Assembly: GCA_041917255.1 (NCBI GenBank)
Contig: JAYRYA010000003.1
Span: 1-64,000 of the forward strand
Origin: Zoogloea sp041917255
Lineage (GTDB): Bacteria > Pseudomonadota > Gammaproteobacteria > Burkholderiales > Rhodocyclaceae
Length of the DNA stretch: 64,000 bases
Reading direction: 5' to 3'
Positions 32,818 to 44,083 of the stretch are shown here, one piece after another. The notes under the pieces are model-generated. The model saw nothing but the letters and a program-made list of their open reading frames with translations. It searched no databases and was not told the DNA's origin. The translations under genes were made by a program, and so were the position numbers. Within the stretch, counting starts at the first letter, position 1, and each line of letters opens with the position of its first letter.

Positions 32818-35166
32818 CTACTCGGCCGGCGCCGCGGCGGCGGTCGGCGGAGGCGCTGCAGCCGGCGCCTGAGCCGCCGGCGCGGGGGCTTCGTCGGCGG
32901 GGGGCGAGTTGGCCGGTTCGTGGGGCACCTCGGGCGGCGCGGCAGGCAGGTTTTCCTTGTAGATCATCTCTTCCGTGGTGCTGCCGGAAGGCTGCACGCG
33001 GATCAGGCCGGCCGGCGGAGTCGGGTAGGTTTCCGGCACGCCGTCGAGGGCTTTCCGCATGTAGTTGATCCACATGGGCAGCGCGGCGGCGCCACCGGTT
33101 TCGCCGCTGCCGAGTTTTCTGGGCTGGTCGAAGCCGATCCACGCCACGGCCACCACGGTGGGTTGATAGCCGCAGAACCAGGCGTCCACGTATTCGTTGG
33201 TGGTGCCGGTCTTGCCGGCCAGGTCGCCCCGCTTGAGCACCAGCGCCTTGGTGGCGGTGCCGCGGCGGACCACGTCCTTCATGATCGAATCCATCAGGTA
33301 GGCATTGCGCTCGTCGATCGCGCGTTCGGCGGTCTCGCCGGCTACTGGCGGGTCGACGCGCGCCAGCACATTGCCGGCCTCGTCGCGAATCTCCTTCACC
33401 AGATAGGGTTCGATGCGGTAGCCGCCGTTGGCAAACACCGAGTAGCCGCGGAGCATCTGCCACGGGGTGACCGAGCCGGCGCCCAGCGCCATGGTGAGGT
33501 AGGGCGGATGCCGTTCGGCGTCGAAGCCAAACTTGGTGATGTAGTCCTGGGCGTAGCGCGGGCCGACCGATTTGAGCAGGCGGATCGACACCATGTTCTT
33601 GGAACGTGCCAGCGCGGTGCGGATGGTGATCGGGCCGTCGTAGCGGCCGTCGTAGTTCTTGGGCTCCCAGGCCTGGCTGCCGGTCTCGCCGGCTGGGAAG
33701 GAGAGCGGGGAGTCATCCACCACGCTGTTGGGGCCGTAGCCTTTCTCGAAGGCGGCCGAGTAGATGAAGGGCTTGAAGCTGGAGCCCGGCTGGCGCCAAG
33801 CCTGAGTGACGTGGTTGAACTTGTTGCGGTTGAAGTCAAAACCGCCGACGAGGGCGCGGATCGCGCCGGATCGCGGGTCGGCTGCGGCGAGGGCGCCTTC
33901 GACTTCGGGTAGCTGGGTGATCTCCCAGTGGTTGTCGATCCGCGTGATGCGGATCACGGCGCCGGGGCGGATACGCTTGTTGGGCGGCGCCTTGTCGCCG
34001 AGCATGGCGGAGGCAAAGCGCAGGCCTTCGCCGCTGATCTTGATGGATTCGCCATACCGGTAGGCCGTCACGCCGCCGCCGCCGGCCTTGGTGACGATGG
34101 CGGCGAGCATGTCGTCGTAGTCGGGTGTTTCGGCGAGCAGTTCGTCCAGCGTCTCGGTCTGCTCCGCGTTCATCCGGGCCGGATCGACGTAGGCTTCTGC
34201 GCCCCGGTAGCCGTGGCGGCGGTCGTAGTCCGTGATCCCGCGCCGCAGCGCATGGTAGGCAGCGTCCTGCTCGGCCTTGTTGATCGTGGTGATGACCTTG
34301 ATGCCGCGGGTGTAGGCCTCCTCGCGATATTGTTCGAAGGCGATCTGGCGGGCCATCTCGGCCACATAGTCGGCGCTGCCGCCGAAGTCGAAGTTGACGG
34401 TGTTGCCGCCGGTGGCAACCTTGAGCGGGGCGTCGATGGCTTGCTGCTGTTCGGCAGGGGTGATGAAGCCAAGCTCGCTCATCCGGCGCAGCACGTACTG
34501 CTGGCGCAGGGCGGCGCGCTTGGGATTGACGATCGGGTTGTAGGCCGACGGCGCCTTGGGCAGGCCGGCGAGCATCGCGGCCTCGGCAATGGTGAGATCG
34601 CGCAGCGGCTTGCCGAAGTAGGTCTGGGATGCCACCGCGAACCCGTAGGCGCGGCGGCCGAGGAAGATCTGGTTGATGTAGACCTCGAGGATCTGGTCCT
34701 TGCTGAGGTTCTGCTCGATCTTGAAGGCGAGGAGGATCTCGTAAAGCTTGCGGGAGATCGTCTTTTCGCGCGTGAGGAAGAAGTTGCGGGCCACCTGCAT
34801 GGTGATCGTCGAGGCGCCCTGACGCTTGCCGCCAGTGGCGAGGTTGGCCCCGGCGGCGCGCAGGATGCCGAGGAAGTCGACGCCCGAATGCTGGTAGAAG
34901 CGGTCGTCCTCGGCGGCAAGGATGGCGTGCTTGAGGACCGGCGGCACATCCTGGATGTGCACCACCGCGCGGCGCTCCTCGCCGTATTCGCCGATCAGCG
35001 CGCCATCGGCGGTGTAGACCCGCAGCGGGATCTTGGGGTGATAGTCGGTCAATGCTTCGAGCGAGGGAAGCGTGGGCCAGGCAAAGGCGACAGCGAGGGC
35101 GACGATGGCGATGCCGACCGCGATGAGGCCGAGCAGGACGGCAAGGGGGTAGAGGACCCAGCGCAT
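32818..35166 (-). CDS. mrcA: Penicillin-binding protein 1A (bifunctional transglycosylase/transpeptidase)
   Basis: A 782-residue class A PBP from ATG 35166; a TTG six codons upstream is possible. A membrane anchor lies at residues 5-30. The glycosyltransferase motif EDDRFYQHSGVD starts near residue 86. The transpeptidase has the SSFK nucleophile motif (GSSFKPFIYSAAFEKGY), SKN (ARSKNMVS) and KTG (GKTGTTNEY). The tail is Pro/Ala-rich. It builds peptidoglycan during elongation. It is divergent from pilM, the usual ponA-pil arrangement in proteobacteria. Confidence 0.96.
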   Translation of the reverse strand: MRWVLYPLAVLLGLIAVGIAIVALAVAFAWPTLPSLEALTDYHPKIPLRVYTADGALIGEYGEERRAVVHIQDVPPVLKHAILAAEDDRFYQHSGVDFLGILRAAGANLATGGKRQGASTITMQVARNFFLTREKTISRKLYEILLAFKIEQNLSKDQILEVYINQIFLGRRAYGFAVASQTYFGKPLRDLTIAEAAMLAGLPKAPSAYNPIVNPKRAALRQQYVLRRMSELGFITPAEQQQAIDAPLKVATGGNTVNFDFGGSADYVAEMARQIAFEQYREEAYTRGIKVITTINKAEQDAAYHALRRGITDYDRRHGYRGAEAYVDPARMNAEQTETLDELLAETPDYDDMLAAIVTKAGGGGVTAYRYGESIKISGEGLRFASAMLGDKAPPNKRIRPGAVIRITRIDNHWEITQLPEVEGALAAADPRSGAIRALVGGFDFNRNKFNHVTQAWRQPGSSFKPFIYSAAFEKGYGPNSVVDDSPLSFPAGETGSQAWEPKNYDGRYDGPITIRTALARSKNMVSIRLLKSVGPRYAQDYITKFGFDAERHPPYLTMALGAGSVTPWQMLRGYSVFANGGYRIEPYLVKEIRDEAGNVLARVDPPVAGETAERAIDERNAYLMDSIMKDVVRRGTATKALVLKRGDLAGKTGTTNEYVDAWFCGYQPTVVAVAWIGFDQPRKLGSGETGGAAALPMWINYMRKALDGVPETYPTPPAGLIRVQPSGSTTEEMIYKENLPAAPPEVPHEPANSPPADEAPAPAAQAPAAAPPPTAAAAPAE

Positions 35167-35196
35167 GGCGGAAAGAGGGTGCAAGTAAAGTGCGGC

Positions 35197-35202
35197 ATTA
35201 TA
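35197..35202 (-). promoter_or_regulatory. Consensus -10 box upstream of ponA
   Basis: TATAAT reads exactly on the minus strand, 30 bp before the ATG at 35166. The -35 region 16-18 bp further up (GGGCGA or close) is poor, so an activator or extended contacts may be needed. The promoter is inferred from the -10 box alone. Confidence 0.4.
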
Positions 35203-35259
35203 CGAGCACGCACTGTTGCTCGCCCGTTCTGGCGTTGGCGGTGTTTTACAGGGTGTTGC

Positions 35260-35288
35260 TTTACACCTGTCATGGTTGTTGCTAGGAT
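35260..35288 (+). promoter_or_regulatory. Sigma-70 promoter for the pilMNOPQ operon
   Basis: TTTACA at 35260-35265, a 17-bp spacer and TAGGAT at 35283-35288. The hexamers match at five and four of six positions, and the region is AT-rich compared with its surroundings. It lies about 55 bp before the pilM GTG start. Confidence 0.5.
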
Positions 35289-35341
35289 TTCATGTAGATT
35301 GTTGTTATTGCGCCTAACATAAAGAATTTTCAGGATTTTTT

Positions 35342-36418
35342 GTGATCGACCTATCCTTTCTCAGCCCCAGGGCGCGGCCCCTGATCGGCGTCGACATTTC
35401 GTCGTCGTCGGTCAAGATGGTCGAGTTGTCGGCTGTTTCCGGGGGCGGGTATCGGGTCGAGCGCTATGCGATCGAAGCCCTTCCCCGCGAAGCCGTGTCC
35501 GATGGCAATGTGGCCAACCTCGATGCCGTCGCCGAAGCCATTCGGCGAGCCTGGCGCCGTCTCGGGACCACCACCAAGTTCGTCGCGCTGGCGCTGCCTG
35601 CCTCGGCGGTCATCACCAAGAAGATCATTCTGCCGGCGGGGCTTCGGGATCAGGAGCTGGAGGTTCAGGTCGAATCCGAGGCCAACCAGTACATCCCGTT
35701 TGCCCTCGACGAGGTGAACCTCGATTTTCAGGTCATCGGCCCCGCAGCGTCGAGCACCGAAGAAGATGAAGTGCTGATTGCCGCGTCGCGCAAGGAAAAG
35801 GTCGAAGACCGCGTGGCCGCGGCCGAAGCAGCCGGCCTCAAGGCGCTGGTGATGGATGTCGAGTCCTACGCTGCGCTGTCGGCATTCGAACTTGTCCAGG
35901 CCCAGCTGCCCGGCCAGGGTGAGGACAAGATCATCGCCCTCGTCGATGCGGGTGCCAACGTGATGAACGTGTCGGTGCTCCGAAACGGCGTTCAGGTCTA
36001 TGCGCGGGAGCAGGCCTTCGGAGGCTTCCTGCTCACACAGGACATCATGCGTCACTTCGGGATGTCCCTCGAAGAGGCCGAAAGCACCAAGCGCACCGGT
36101 TCCCTGCCCGAGAGCTACGAACCCGAACTGCTACGTCCTTTCATGGATGCCCTGGCGCTGGAGGTCTCCCGGGCGCTGCAGTTCTTCTTCACCTCGACTC
36201 AGTTCAACCAGGTGGATCACATCGTGCTGGCCGGTGGTTGCGCGGTCATTCCTGGCCTCGCCGACACCGTTGCAGGCCGGACCCAGGTCGAGACCCAGGT
36301 CGCCAATCCCTTTGCAAACATGAGCCTGAGTTCCAAGATTCGCCCCAAAAATCTGGCGGCCGACGCACCCGCCCTGCTCGTGGCCTGCGGACTGGCGCTG
36401 CGGAGGTTTGATTCGTGA
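35342..36418 (+). CDS. pilM: Type IV pilus assembly protein PilM
   Basis: GTG start at 35342, 358 residues. An actin/FtsA-like ATPase: phosphate-1 region LIGVDISSSSVKMVEL, second nucleotide motif ALVDAGANVMNVSVL and adenosine motif HIVLAGGCAVIPGLAD. PilM sits on the cytoplasmic face and binds the N-terminus of PilN, linking the pilus motor to the periplasmic parts. Start and stop overlaps (GTGA) couple it to pilN. Confidence 0.97.
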   Translation: MIDLSFLSPRARPLIGVDISSSSVKMVELSAVSGGGYRVERYAIEALPREAVSDGNVANLDAVAEAIRRAWRRLGTTTKFVALALPASAVITKKIILPAGLRDQELEVQVESEANQYIPFALDEVNLDFQVIGPAASSTEEDEVLIAASRKEKVEDRVAAAEAAGLKALVMDVESYAALSAFELVQAQLPGQGEDKIIALVDAGANVMNVSVLRNGVQVYAREQAFGGFLLTQDIMRHFGMSLEEAESTKRTGSLPESYEPELLRPFMDALALEVSRALQFFFTSTQFNQVDHIVLAGGCAVIPGLADTVAGRTQVETQVANPFANMSLSSKIRPKNLAADAPALLVACGLALRRFDS

Positions 36419-37020
36419 TTCGCATCAACCTGCTCCCTCACCGGGAGGAAAAACGTAAGGCCCGACGCCAGCAGTTCTGGCTTTTTGCGGCGGTTGCGGC
36501 GCTGTCCGGCGTGGCGGTGTGGTTCATCGGCCACACGATCATCGCCGGCTATGTGGATGGTCAGGAGGCCAAGAACGTCTTCCTCAAGGAAAGCATCGTC
36601 GAACTCGACAAGGAAATCGCCGAGATCAAGGGCCTGCGTGAGCAGGCCGAGGCGCTGTTGTCCCGCAAGCAGGTGATCGAATCCCTGCAGACCAACCGTA
36701 CCGAAACCGTCCAGATCTTCAATGAACTCGCCAGCCAGATGCCCGAAGGCGTTTATCTCAAGGGCCTCAAGCAGAGCGGTTCGCGGATCAATCTGACGGG
36801 GTATGCCCAGTCCAACGCGCGGGTGTCGAACCTGATGCGCAATCTTGAGGGTTCGCCCAATCTCGAGCGTGCCGATCTCGTCGAGGTGAAGGCCGCAACG
36901 CTGAACAATCGGCGCGTGAGTGAATTCAGTCTCAATTTCACGATCGAGCGTCCCAAGACAGAAGAGCCGGTTGGCAAGACCAAGGGAAAGATGCCCGTGA
37001 TCGCAGGGGGTAAGCCGTAA
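36415..37020 (+). CDS. pilN: Type IV pilus assembly protein PilN
   Basis: GTG start inside the pilM stop, 201 residues. The N-terminus begins with IRINLLPHREEKRKARR, the peptide that docks into PilM, followed by one membrane helix (residues 20-42), a periplasmic coiled coil (VELDKEIAEIKGLREQAEALL) and a ferredoxin-like domain. It forms dimers with PilO in the alignment complex. It overlaps pilO by one base. Confidence 0.95.
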   Translation: MIRINLLPHREEKRKARRQQFWLFAAVAALSGVAVWFIGHTIIAGYVDGQEAKNVFLKESIVELDKEIAEIKGLREQAEALLSRKQVIESLQTNRTETVQIFNELASQMPEGVYLKGLKQSGSRINLTGYAQSNARVSNLMRNLEGSPNLERADLVEVKAATLNNRRVSEFSLNFTIERPKTEEPVGKTKGKMPVIAGGKP

Positions 37021-37694
37021 TGGGTCTCAGGGTGCCAATGGAGCAGATCCGGAGTCGGGATTACCAGAGCCTGATGCGGGACTTCAAGGGGCTGGATCCC
37101 AACGATCCCGGCCAGTGGCCGCTCCTTCCGCGGATTACCTTTCTCGTGGCGATCTTCTTCGCCATCGTCGTGGGTGGCTGGTGGCTCGATTGGAGCAACC
37201 AGTGGTCTCAGCTCGAAACCAAGCGCGAGGAAGAGTCCCGGCTCAAGCAGGAGTGGAAGGACAAGAAGGAGCAGGCCGTCAATCTGCCCGAGTACAAGCG
37301 CCAGCTGAGCGAGATCGACCGGCAGTTTGGCGCGTTGCTCAAGCAGTTGCCCAATCGCTCCGAGATGGAGGCGCTGCTCGCTGACATCAATCAGGCAGGT
37401 CTTGGCCGTGGGTTGCAGTTCGAGCTGTTCAAGCCGGGCTCGGAAGTCATGAAGGATTTCTACGCCGAACTGCCCATCGCGGTGCGCGTCATCGGTGGCT
37501 ATCACGATCTCGGCGAATTTGTGAGCGATGTGGCGCAGATGCCGCGGATCGTCACCCTCAACGACATTGCCATCGAGACGCAGAAGGATGGCGTGCTCAA
37601 GTTCGATGCGACGGCCGTGACCTACCGCTACCTTGACGATGACGAAGTGGCCAAGCTGCGCAAGGAAAAGGCCAAGGAAAAGGCGGCTAAATGA
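37020..37694 (+). CDS. pilO: Type IV pilus assembly protein PilO
   Basis: A 224-residue inner-membrane protein. A cytoplasmic stub with DFKGLDPNDPGQWPLLPR, a single membrane helix at about residues 36-56, a coiled coil (ETKREEESRLKQEWKDKKEQ) and a periplasmic ferredoxin-like fold with FKPGSEVMKDFYAELPIAV are seen in order. It pairs with PilN and contacts PilP. The stop overlaps pilP by four bases. Confidence 0.95.
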   Translation: MGLRVPMEQIRSRDYQSLMRDFKGLDPNDPGQWPLLPRITFLVAIFFAIVVGGWWLDWSNQWSQLETKREEESRLKQEWKDKKEQAVNLPEYKRQLSEIDRQFGALLKQLPNRSEMEALLADINQAGLGRGLQFELFKPGSEVMKDFYAELPIAVRVIGGYHDLGEFVSDVAQMPRIVTLNDIAIETQKDGVLKFDATAVTYRYLDDDEVAKLRKEKAKEKAAK

Positions 37695-38224
37695 AGAGCG
37701 TCCGATTGACCGCGCTGCTGCCGCTGGCTGCGGTGCTTCTGTTATCCGGCTGCGGGGACGAGCAGGACGACCTGCGCGGCTGGATGGAAGAAAATTCCAA
37801 GGGGCTCAAGCCCAACCTCAAGCCGCTTCCGCCGATCCAGCAGGTCGTGCCGGTGAATTACCAGGGCGCGAGCAAAGTCGATCCGTTCCGGGTCGCCAAA
37901 CTTGAGCCTGACAAAAAAGGGGGGCAGTTTGCTCCCGATGCCAATCGGCGGCGAGAACCGCTCGAAGCCTATCCCCTGGAGTCGCTGAAAATGGTCGGTG
38001 TGCTGATGAAGCGTGGGCAGTCCCACGCCATCATCTTTGCCGACAAGACGCTGCATCAGGTGAAGGTTGGCAACTATCTCGGACAGAACTACGGGCAGAT
38101 CACCGCCATCACGGAGACGGAGGTCACATTGAAGGAACTCGTCGAAGATGCGAGCGGTGAGTGGACGGAACGCATCAGCACGCTGCAATTGCAAGAGCAG
38201 GCGCCTCAGGAGTCGAAGAAATGA
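37691..38224 (+). CDS. pilP: Type IV pilus lipoprotein PilP
   Basis: A 177-residue lipoprotein with lipobox LLLSGC (Cys21). A flexible Pro/Lys linker (residues 35-75) that in other species binds PilN/PilO is followed by the beta-sandwich PLESLKMVGVLMKRGQSHAI...VKVGNYLGQNYGQI. It connects the inner-membrane complex with the secretin PilQ. It overlaps pilQ by four bases (ATGA). Confidence 0.95.
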   Translation: MKSVRLTALLPLAAVLLLSGCGDEQDDLRGWMEENSKGLKPNLKPLPPIQQVVPVNYQGASKVDPFRVAKLEPDKKGGQFAPDANRRREPLEAYPLESLKMVGVLMKRGQSHAIIFADKTLHQVKVGNYLGQNYGQITAITETEVTLKELVEDASGEWTERISTLQLQEQAPQESKK

Positions 38225-40401
38225 AAACGGGACGTTGTGGCGTCAAGCTTGGCGCGTGGGTCATTGCAGCATGTTTCGGGGGGCTGACCCCGCTGGCGCC
38301 AGCCCTGGCGCAGACGCCGCCGGGGGCTGAAGCCCGGGCAGCCAACCGCATCGAGAACATCGTCGCCGCCGATCAGGGCGGCAACGTCATGCTCAAGCTC
38401 ACCATGGCCCAGCCCCTGGCGGCCGTGCCGGCGAGTTTCAGCGTGGCCAATCCGGCGCGGGTGGCCTTCGATTTTCCCGATACCGCCAACGGCCTCGGGC
38501 GCAACAGCCAGGCGCTCAACGCCGGTGATCTGCGCAGTGTCAATATCGTCCAGGTGGGCGACCGCACGCGGCTGGTCCTCAACCTGACCCGCGTCTCGCC
38601 CTACGATGTCCGCATCGATGGCAAGGACGTGCTGATCACCCTCTCGTCGGCCCAGATGAAGGAAGCCACCGGCGTGGGCGTGGCCCAGTCGTCGCAGTTT
38701 GCGGCACCGTCGGCGGTCGGTATGGGCGAGCGTCACGCGATCCGCGACATCAACTTCCGCCGCGGCAAGGAAGGTGAAGGCCGGCTGGTGGTGGATCTGT
38801 CCGATCCGAACGCCGGCATCGACATCCGCCAGCAGGGCACCAGCCTGATCGTCGATTTCCTCAAGACCGACGTGCCCGAACAGCTGCGTCGCAAGCTCGA
38901 CGTGTTGGATTTCGGTACGCCGGTGTCCACCGTGCTGACCCAGGCCCAGGGCGGCAACGTGCGCATGACCATCACCCCCAAGGGGTTGTGGGAGCACAAC
39001 GCCTACCAGAGCGACAACCAGTTCGTGCTCGAGGTGAAGCCGGTCCGCGAAGACCCGAACAAGCTCACCCAGGGCTCCGCCAAGGGGCGTTTTGGCGGCG
39101 AGAAGCTGTCGCTGAACTTCCAGAACATCGACGTGCGTTCGGTGCTGCAGGTCATCGCCGACTTCACGAACTTCAACATCATCACCAGCGATTCGGTGCA
39201 GGGCAACCTCACCTTGCGCCTGAAGGACGTGCCGTGGGATCAGGCGTTGGACATCATCCTGCAGGCCCGTGGTCTCGACATGCGCAAGAACGGCAACGTG
39301 ATCTGGATCGCGCCGCGGGATGAACTCGCCGCCCGCGAGAAGCTCGATCTCGAAGCCAAGGCCCAGATCGGCGATCTGGAACCCCTGCGCACCGAGAGCT
39401 TCCAGATCAACTACCACAAGGCCAAGTCGGTGGCCGAGTTCCTCAAGAGCAAGGATCAGACCGTGCTGTCCAAGCGCGGCAGCGTGGTGCCCGACGAGCG
39501 CAGCAACAAGATCTTCGTGAACGACATCCCGTCGCGCCTTGAGGAGATGCGACGCCTGATCGCCGAGATCGACGTGGAGGTTCGTCAGGTTCTGATCGAG
39601 GCTCAGATCGTCGAAGCGACCGACACGTTCTCGCGCAACCTGGGTGTCAGACTCGGATTTGGCGGAAAGACCGGCGGCTTGCTAGGCACCACCACCGACG
39701 GTGTTCAGGTGTACCGCAATACATTCGGGACGGGCAATCTGTCCAACACGGGCTATCAGGCGGGTCAGATCCTCACGGTACCCAACTTCAGTGATTCGCT
39801 CGGGGTCAACCTGCCGGCGTCCACGATCAACAACAAACAGGCTGGCGCTTTCTCGCTCGCACTTTGGAACAGCGCCGCAACCCGCTACATCGATCTCGAA
39901 GTCTCGGCGTTGGAGGCCGATGGTCGCGGCAAGGTGGTGTCCCGTCCGCGTGTGATGACCGCCGACAAGGCCGAAGCGATCATCGAGCAGGGTACCGAGA
40001 TTCCGTACAACTCCGCCACCAGTTCCGGCGCCACCAGCGTCTCGTTCCGCAAGGCCAACCTGGCGCTAAAGGTCAAGCCGCAAGTGACGCCGGATGGCAA
40101 GATCATGATGACGCTCGAGGTGAACAAGGATTCGCCGAATTACAATGTGGCGCTGACCTCGGGTGTGCCGATCGATACCAAGCACGTCAAGACCGAGGTC
40201 GTCGTGGAAAATGGCGGTACGATCGTCATCGGCGGTATCTATACCCAGGATGTCTCCAACGCGACGACCAAGATTCCGCTGCTTGGTGATCTGCCCGTGC
40301 TCGGCTATCTATTTCGCAGCAACGAGCGCAAGGACAACAAGACTGAACTGCTTGTCTTCATCACGCCGCGTATCATCAACGACCAGCTCGGTCTGCGTTG
40401 A
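38221..40401 (+). CDS. pilQ: Type IV pilus secretin PilQ
   Basis: A 727-residue outer-membrane channel from ATG 38221. A Sec signal ends near residue 31 (APALAQ). Two AMIN domains, which bind peptidoglycan, are followed by an STN/N0 domain (ISLNFQNIDVRSVLQVIAD-type), an N1 domain around NYHKAKSVAEFLKSKDQ and the C-terminal secretin core with VEVRQVLIEAQIVEATD and the last motif LLVFITPRIINDQ. It is the pore through which the pilus leaves the cell. It is the last gene of pilMNOPQ; the Ig-domain lipoprotein gene starts 23 bp later. Confidence 0.96.
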   Translation: MKTGRCGVKLGAWVIAACFGGLTPLAPALAQTPPGAEARAANRIENIVAADQGGNVMLKLTMAQPLAAVPASFSVANPARVAFDFPDTANGLGRNSQALNAGDLRSVNIVQVGDRTRLVLNLTRVSPYDVRIDGKDVLITLSSAQMKEATGVGVAQSSQFAAPSAVGMGERHAIRDINFRRGKEGEGRLVVDLSDPNAGIDIRQQGTSLIVDFLKTDVPEQLRRKLDVLDFGTPVSTVLTQAQGGNVRMTITPKGLWEHNAYQSDNQFVLEVKPVREDPNKLTQGSAKGRFGGEKLSLNFQNIDVRSVLQVIADFTNFNIITSDSVQGNLTLRLKDVPWDQALDIILQARGLDMRKNGNVIWIAPRDELAAREKLDLEAKAQIGDLEPLRTESFQINYHKAKSVAEFLKSKDQTVLSKRGSVVPDERSNKIFVNDIPSRLEEMRRLIAEIDVEVRQVLIEAQIVEATDTFSRNLGVRLGFGGKTGGLLGTTTDGVQVYRNTFGTGNLSNTGYQAGQILTVPNFSDSLGVNLPASTINNKQAGAFSLALWNSAATRYIDLEVSALEADGRGKVVSRPRVMTADKAEAIIEQGTEIPYNSATSSGATSVSFRKANLALKVKPQVTPDGKIMMTLEVNKDSPNYNVALTSGVPIDTKHVKTEVVVENGGTIVIGGIYTQDVSNATTKIPLLGDLPVLGYLFRSNERKDNKTELLVFITPRIINDQLGLR

Positions 40402-40424
40402 ACCTGTTTTGAATGGAAAAATCT

Positions 40425-42380
<1,956 letters not shown>

Positions 42381-42408
42381 CACACTCGTAAGACAGTTTC
42401 TTCAAAGG

Positions 42409-42434
42409 GCTGGCCCAACCCGGGCCAGCTTTTT
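42409..42434 (+). terminator. Intrinsic terminator after the Ig-domain lipoprotein gene
   Basis: GCTGGCCC at 42409-42416 pairs with GGGCCAGC at 42422-42429, a perfect 8-bp stem with a 5-nt loop, followed by five T (42430-42434). It separates the pil operon plus lipoprotein gene from aroK, whose start is 21 bp further on, so aroK either relies on read-through or has a promoter inside the lipoprotein gene. Confidence 0.85.
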
Positions 42435-42454
42435 GCTGTCCACACACACCCGAT

Positions 42455-42997
42455 ATGTCCGTAGTGAATCCTGAAAAAGCGCGCTGCATCGTTCTTGTCG
42501 GAATGCCGGGTTCTGGAAAGACCACGGTGGGTCGGGAGCTTGCCAAGCGTCTCGGCTGGCGTTTTGTCGACTGCGATCACGAACTTGAAGCCCGAACCGG
42601 GGTCAAGATTCCTACGATCTTCGAGATCGAAGGCGAAGAAGGCTTCCGGCGTCGGGAGACCCAGACCCTCGAGGCCCTCACCGAGGAGTCCGATCTGGTG
42701 CTGGCGACCGGCGGCGGCGCCGTGACGCGAGCCGAAAACCGTTCCCTCCTCGCCGAGCGGGGCGTGGTGATCTACCTCAACGTCACCCCGCAGGTGTTGT
42801 GGGAGCGTACCCGCCATGACCGCACCCGGCCGTTGCTCCAGGTGCCGGACCCGAAGGGCCGGCTCCAGGAACTCTACGTCGCCCGCGATCCCCTTTACCG
42901 GGAAGTGGCCCACGTCGTCGTCGAAGGTGGGCGTGGCACGCCCCACGCGATGGTGAGAACGATTGAAAAGGAACTGCAGACCCTATGCGCACTTTGA
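42455..42997 (+). CDS. aroK: Shikimate kinase
   Basis: A 180-residue kinase of the chorismate pathway. P-loop GMPGSGKTTVG at residues 16-26, shikimate-binding DCDHELEARTG (Asp/Arg) and GEEGFRRRE, and the adenine-loop TGGGAVTR are present. The last 13 bp overlap aroB, the usual aroKB coupling, and the gene follows the pil cluster as in many proteobacteria. Confidence 0.97.
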   Translation: MSVVNPEKARCIVLVGMPGSGKTTVGRELAKRLGWRFVDCDHELEARTGVKIPTIFEIEGEEGFRRRETQTLEALTEESDLVLATGGGAVTRAENRSLLAERGVVIYLNVTPQVLWERTRHDRTRPLLQVPDPKGRLQELYVARDPLYREVAHVVVEGGRGTPHAMVRTIEKELQTLCAL

Positions 42998-44064
42998 ACG
43001 TCGAACTCGCCGAGCGTAGCTACCCCATCCAGATCGGCGCGAATCTCCTCGGGCAGCCCGGGCTCATCAAGCCCTACGTCAAGACGCGGCGCGTGGCGGT
43101 GATCACCAATGACGTGGTCGGGCCGCTGTACCTCGACGCGTTTGTCGCCGGGCTGGAGGCAGAGGGCCTCACCGTCACCCGCATCGTGCTGCCCGATGGC
43201 GAGGCCCACAAGGACTGGCCTACCCTCAACCTGATCTTCGATGGACTGCTGGCCGCGCGCTGTGATCGCGGTACCACGCTGATCGCCCTTGGCGGCGGCG
43301 TGGTGGGCGACATGGTCGGTTTTGCTGCCGCCACCTACCAGCGCGGCGTGCCCTTCATCCAGGTGCCCACCACGTTGTTGTCCCAGGTGGATTCGTCGGT
43401 GGGCGGCAAGACGGCAATCAACCACCCCCTCGGCAAGAACATGATCGGCGCGTTCTATCAGCCCCGGCTGGTGATCGCCGACACCACCGCCCTCAACACC
43501 TTGCCGGATCGTGAGCTCAAGGCGGGGTTGGCGGAGGTCATCAAGTACGGCCTGATCCGCGACCTGCCTTTCCTCGACTGGATCGAGGCCAATCTCGAGC
43601 GCCTGCTTGCCCGCGATCAGGATGCCCTGGCCGAGGCTGTCGAGCGCTCCTGCCGCAACAAGGCAGAAGTCGTGGCCGCCGACGAGACCGAGCAGGGCGA
43701 GCGCGCCACGCTCAATCTGGGTCACACCTTCGGGCACGCCATCGAAACGGGCCTCGGCTACGGCGAATGGCTGCACGGCGAGGCCGTCGCGGCCGGTGCG
43801 GTGATGGCGGCCGATCTTTCGCGGCGCCTCGGCTGGCTCAGCGACGCCGATGTAGAACGCGTCCGCGCGATCCACGTCCGAGCCGGCCTGCCGGTCAAGG
43901 GCGCGCCCCTGGGCGCCGACCGCTACCTTGAGCTGATGGCCCACGATAAAAAAGTCTCCGACGGCACGCTGCGTCTCGTGCTGCTCAAGCAGATCGGCAA
44001 GGCGGTGATCACCGCCGAAGCGCCGGTCGATGCAATCCGCGCCACCATCGAGGCCTGCTGCTGA
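42985..44064 (+). CDS. aroB: 3-dehydroquinate synthase
   Basis: A 359-residue NAD- and metal-dependent enzyme making 3-dehydroquinate from DAHP. Typical are PDGEAHKDW, LGGGVVGDMVGFAAATYQRG (NAD site), TTLLSQVDSSVGGKTAINHP and the metal-binding NLGHTFGHAIE. It overlaps aroK by 13 bp; dgt starts 19 bp after its stop. Confidence 0.97.
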   Translation: MRTLNVELAERSYPIQIGANLLGQPGLIKPYVKTRRVAVITNDVVGPLYLDAFVAGLEAEGLTVTRIVLPDGEAHKDWPTLNLIFDGLLAARCDRGTTLIALGGGVVGDMVGFAAATYQRGVPFIQVPTTLLSQVDSSVGGKTAINHPLGKNMIGAFYQPRLVIADTTALNTLPDRELKAGLAEVIKYGLIRDLPFLDWIEANLERLLARDQDALAEAVERSCRNKAEVVAADETEQGERATLNLGHTFGHAIETGLGYGEWLHGEAVAAGAVMAADLSRRLGWLSDADVERVRAIHVRAGLPVKGAPLGADRYLELMAHDKKVSDGTLRLVLLKQIGKAVITAEAPVDAIRATIEACC

Positions 44065-44083
44065 AACGCCGGGCCGGGAAACC

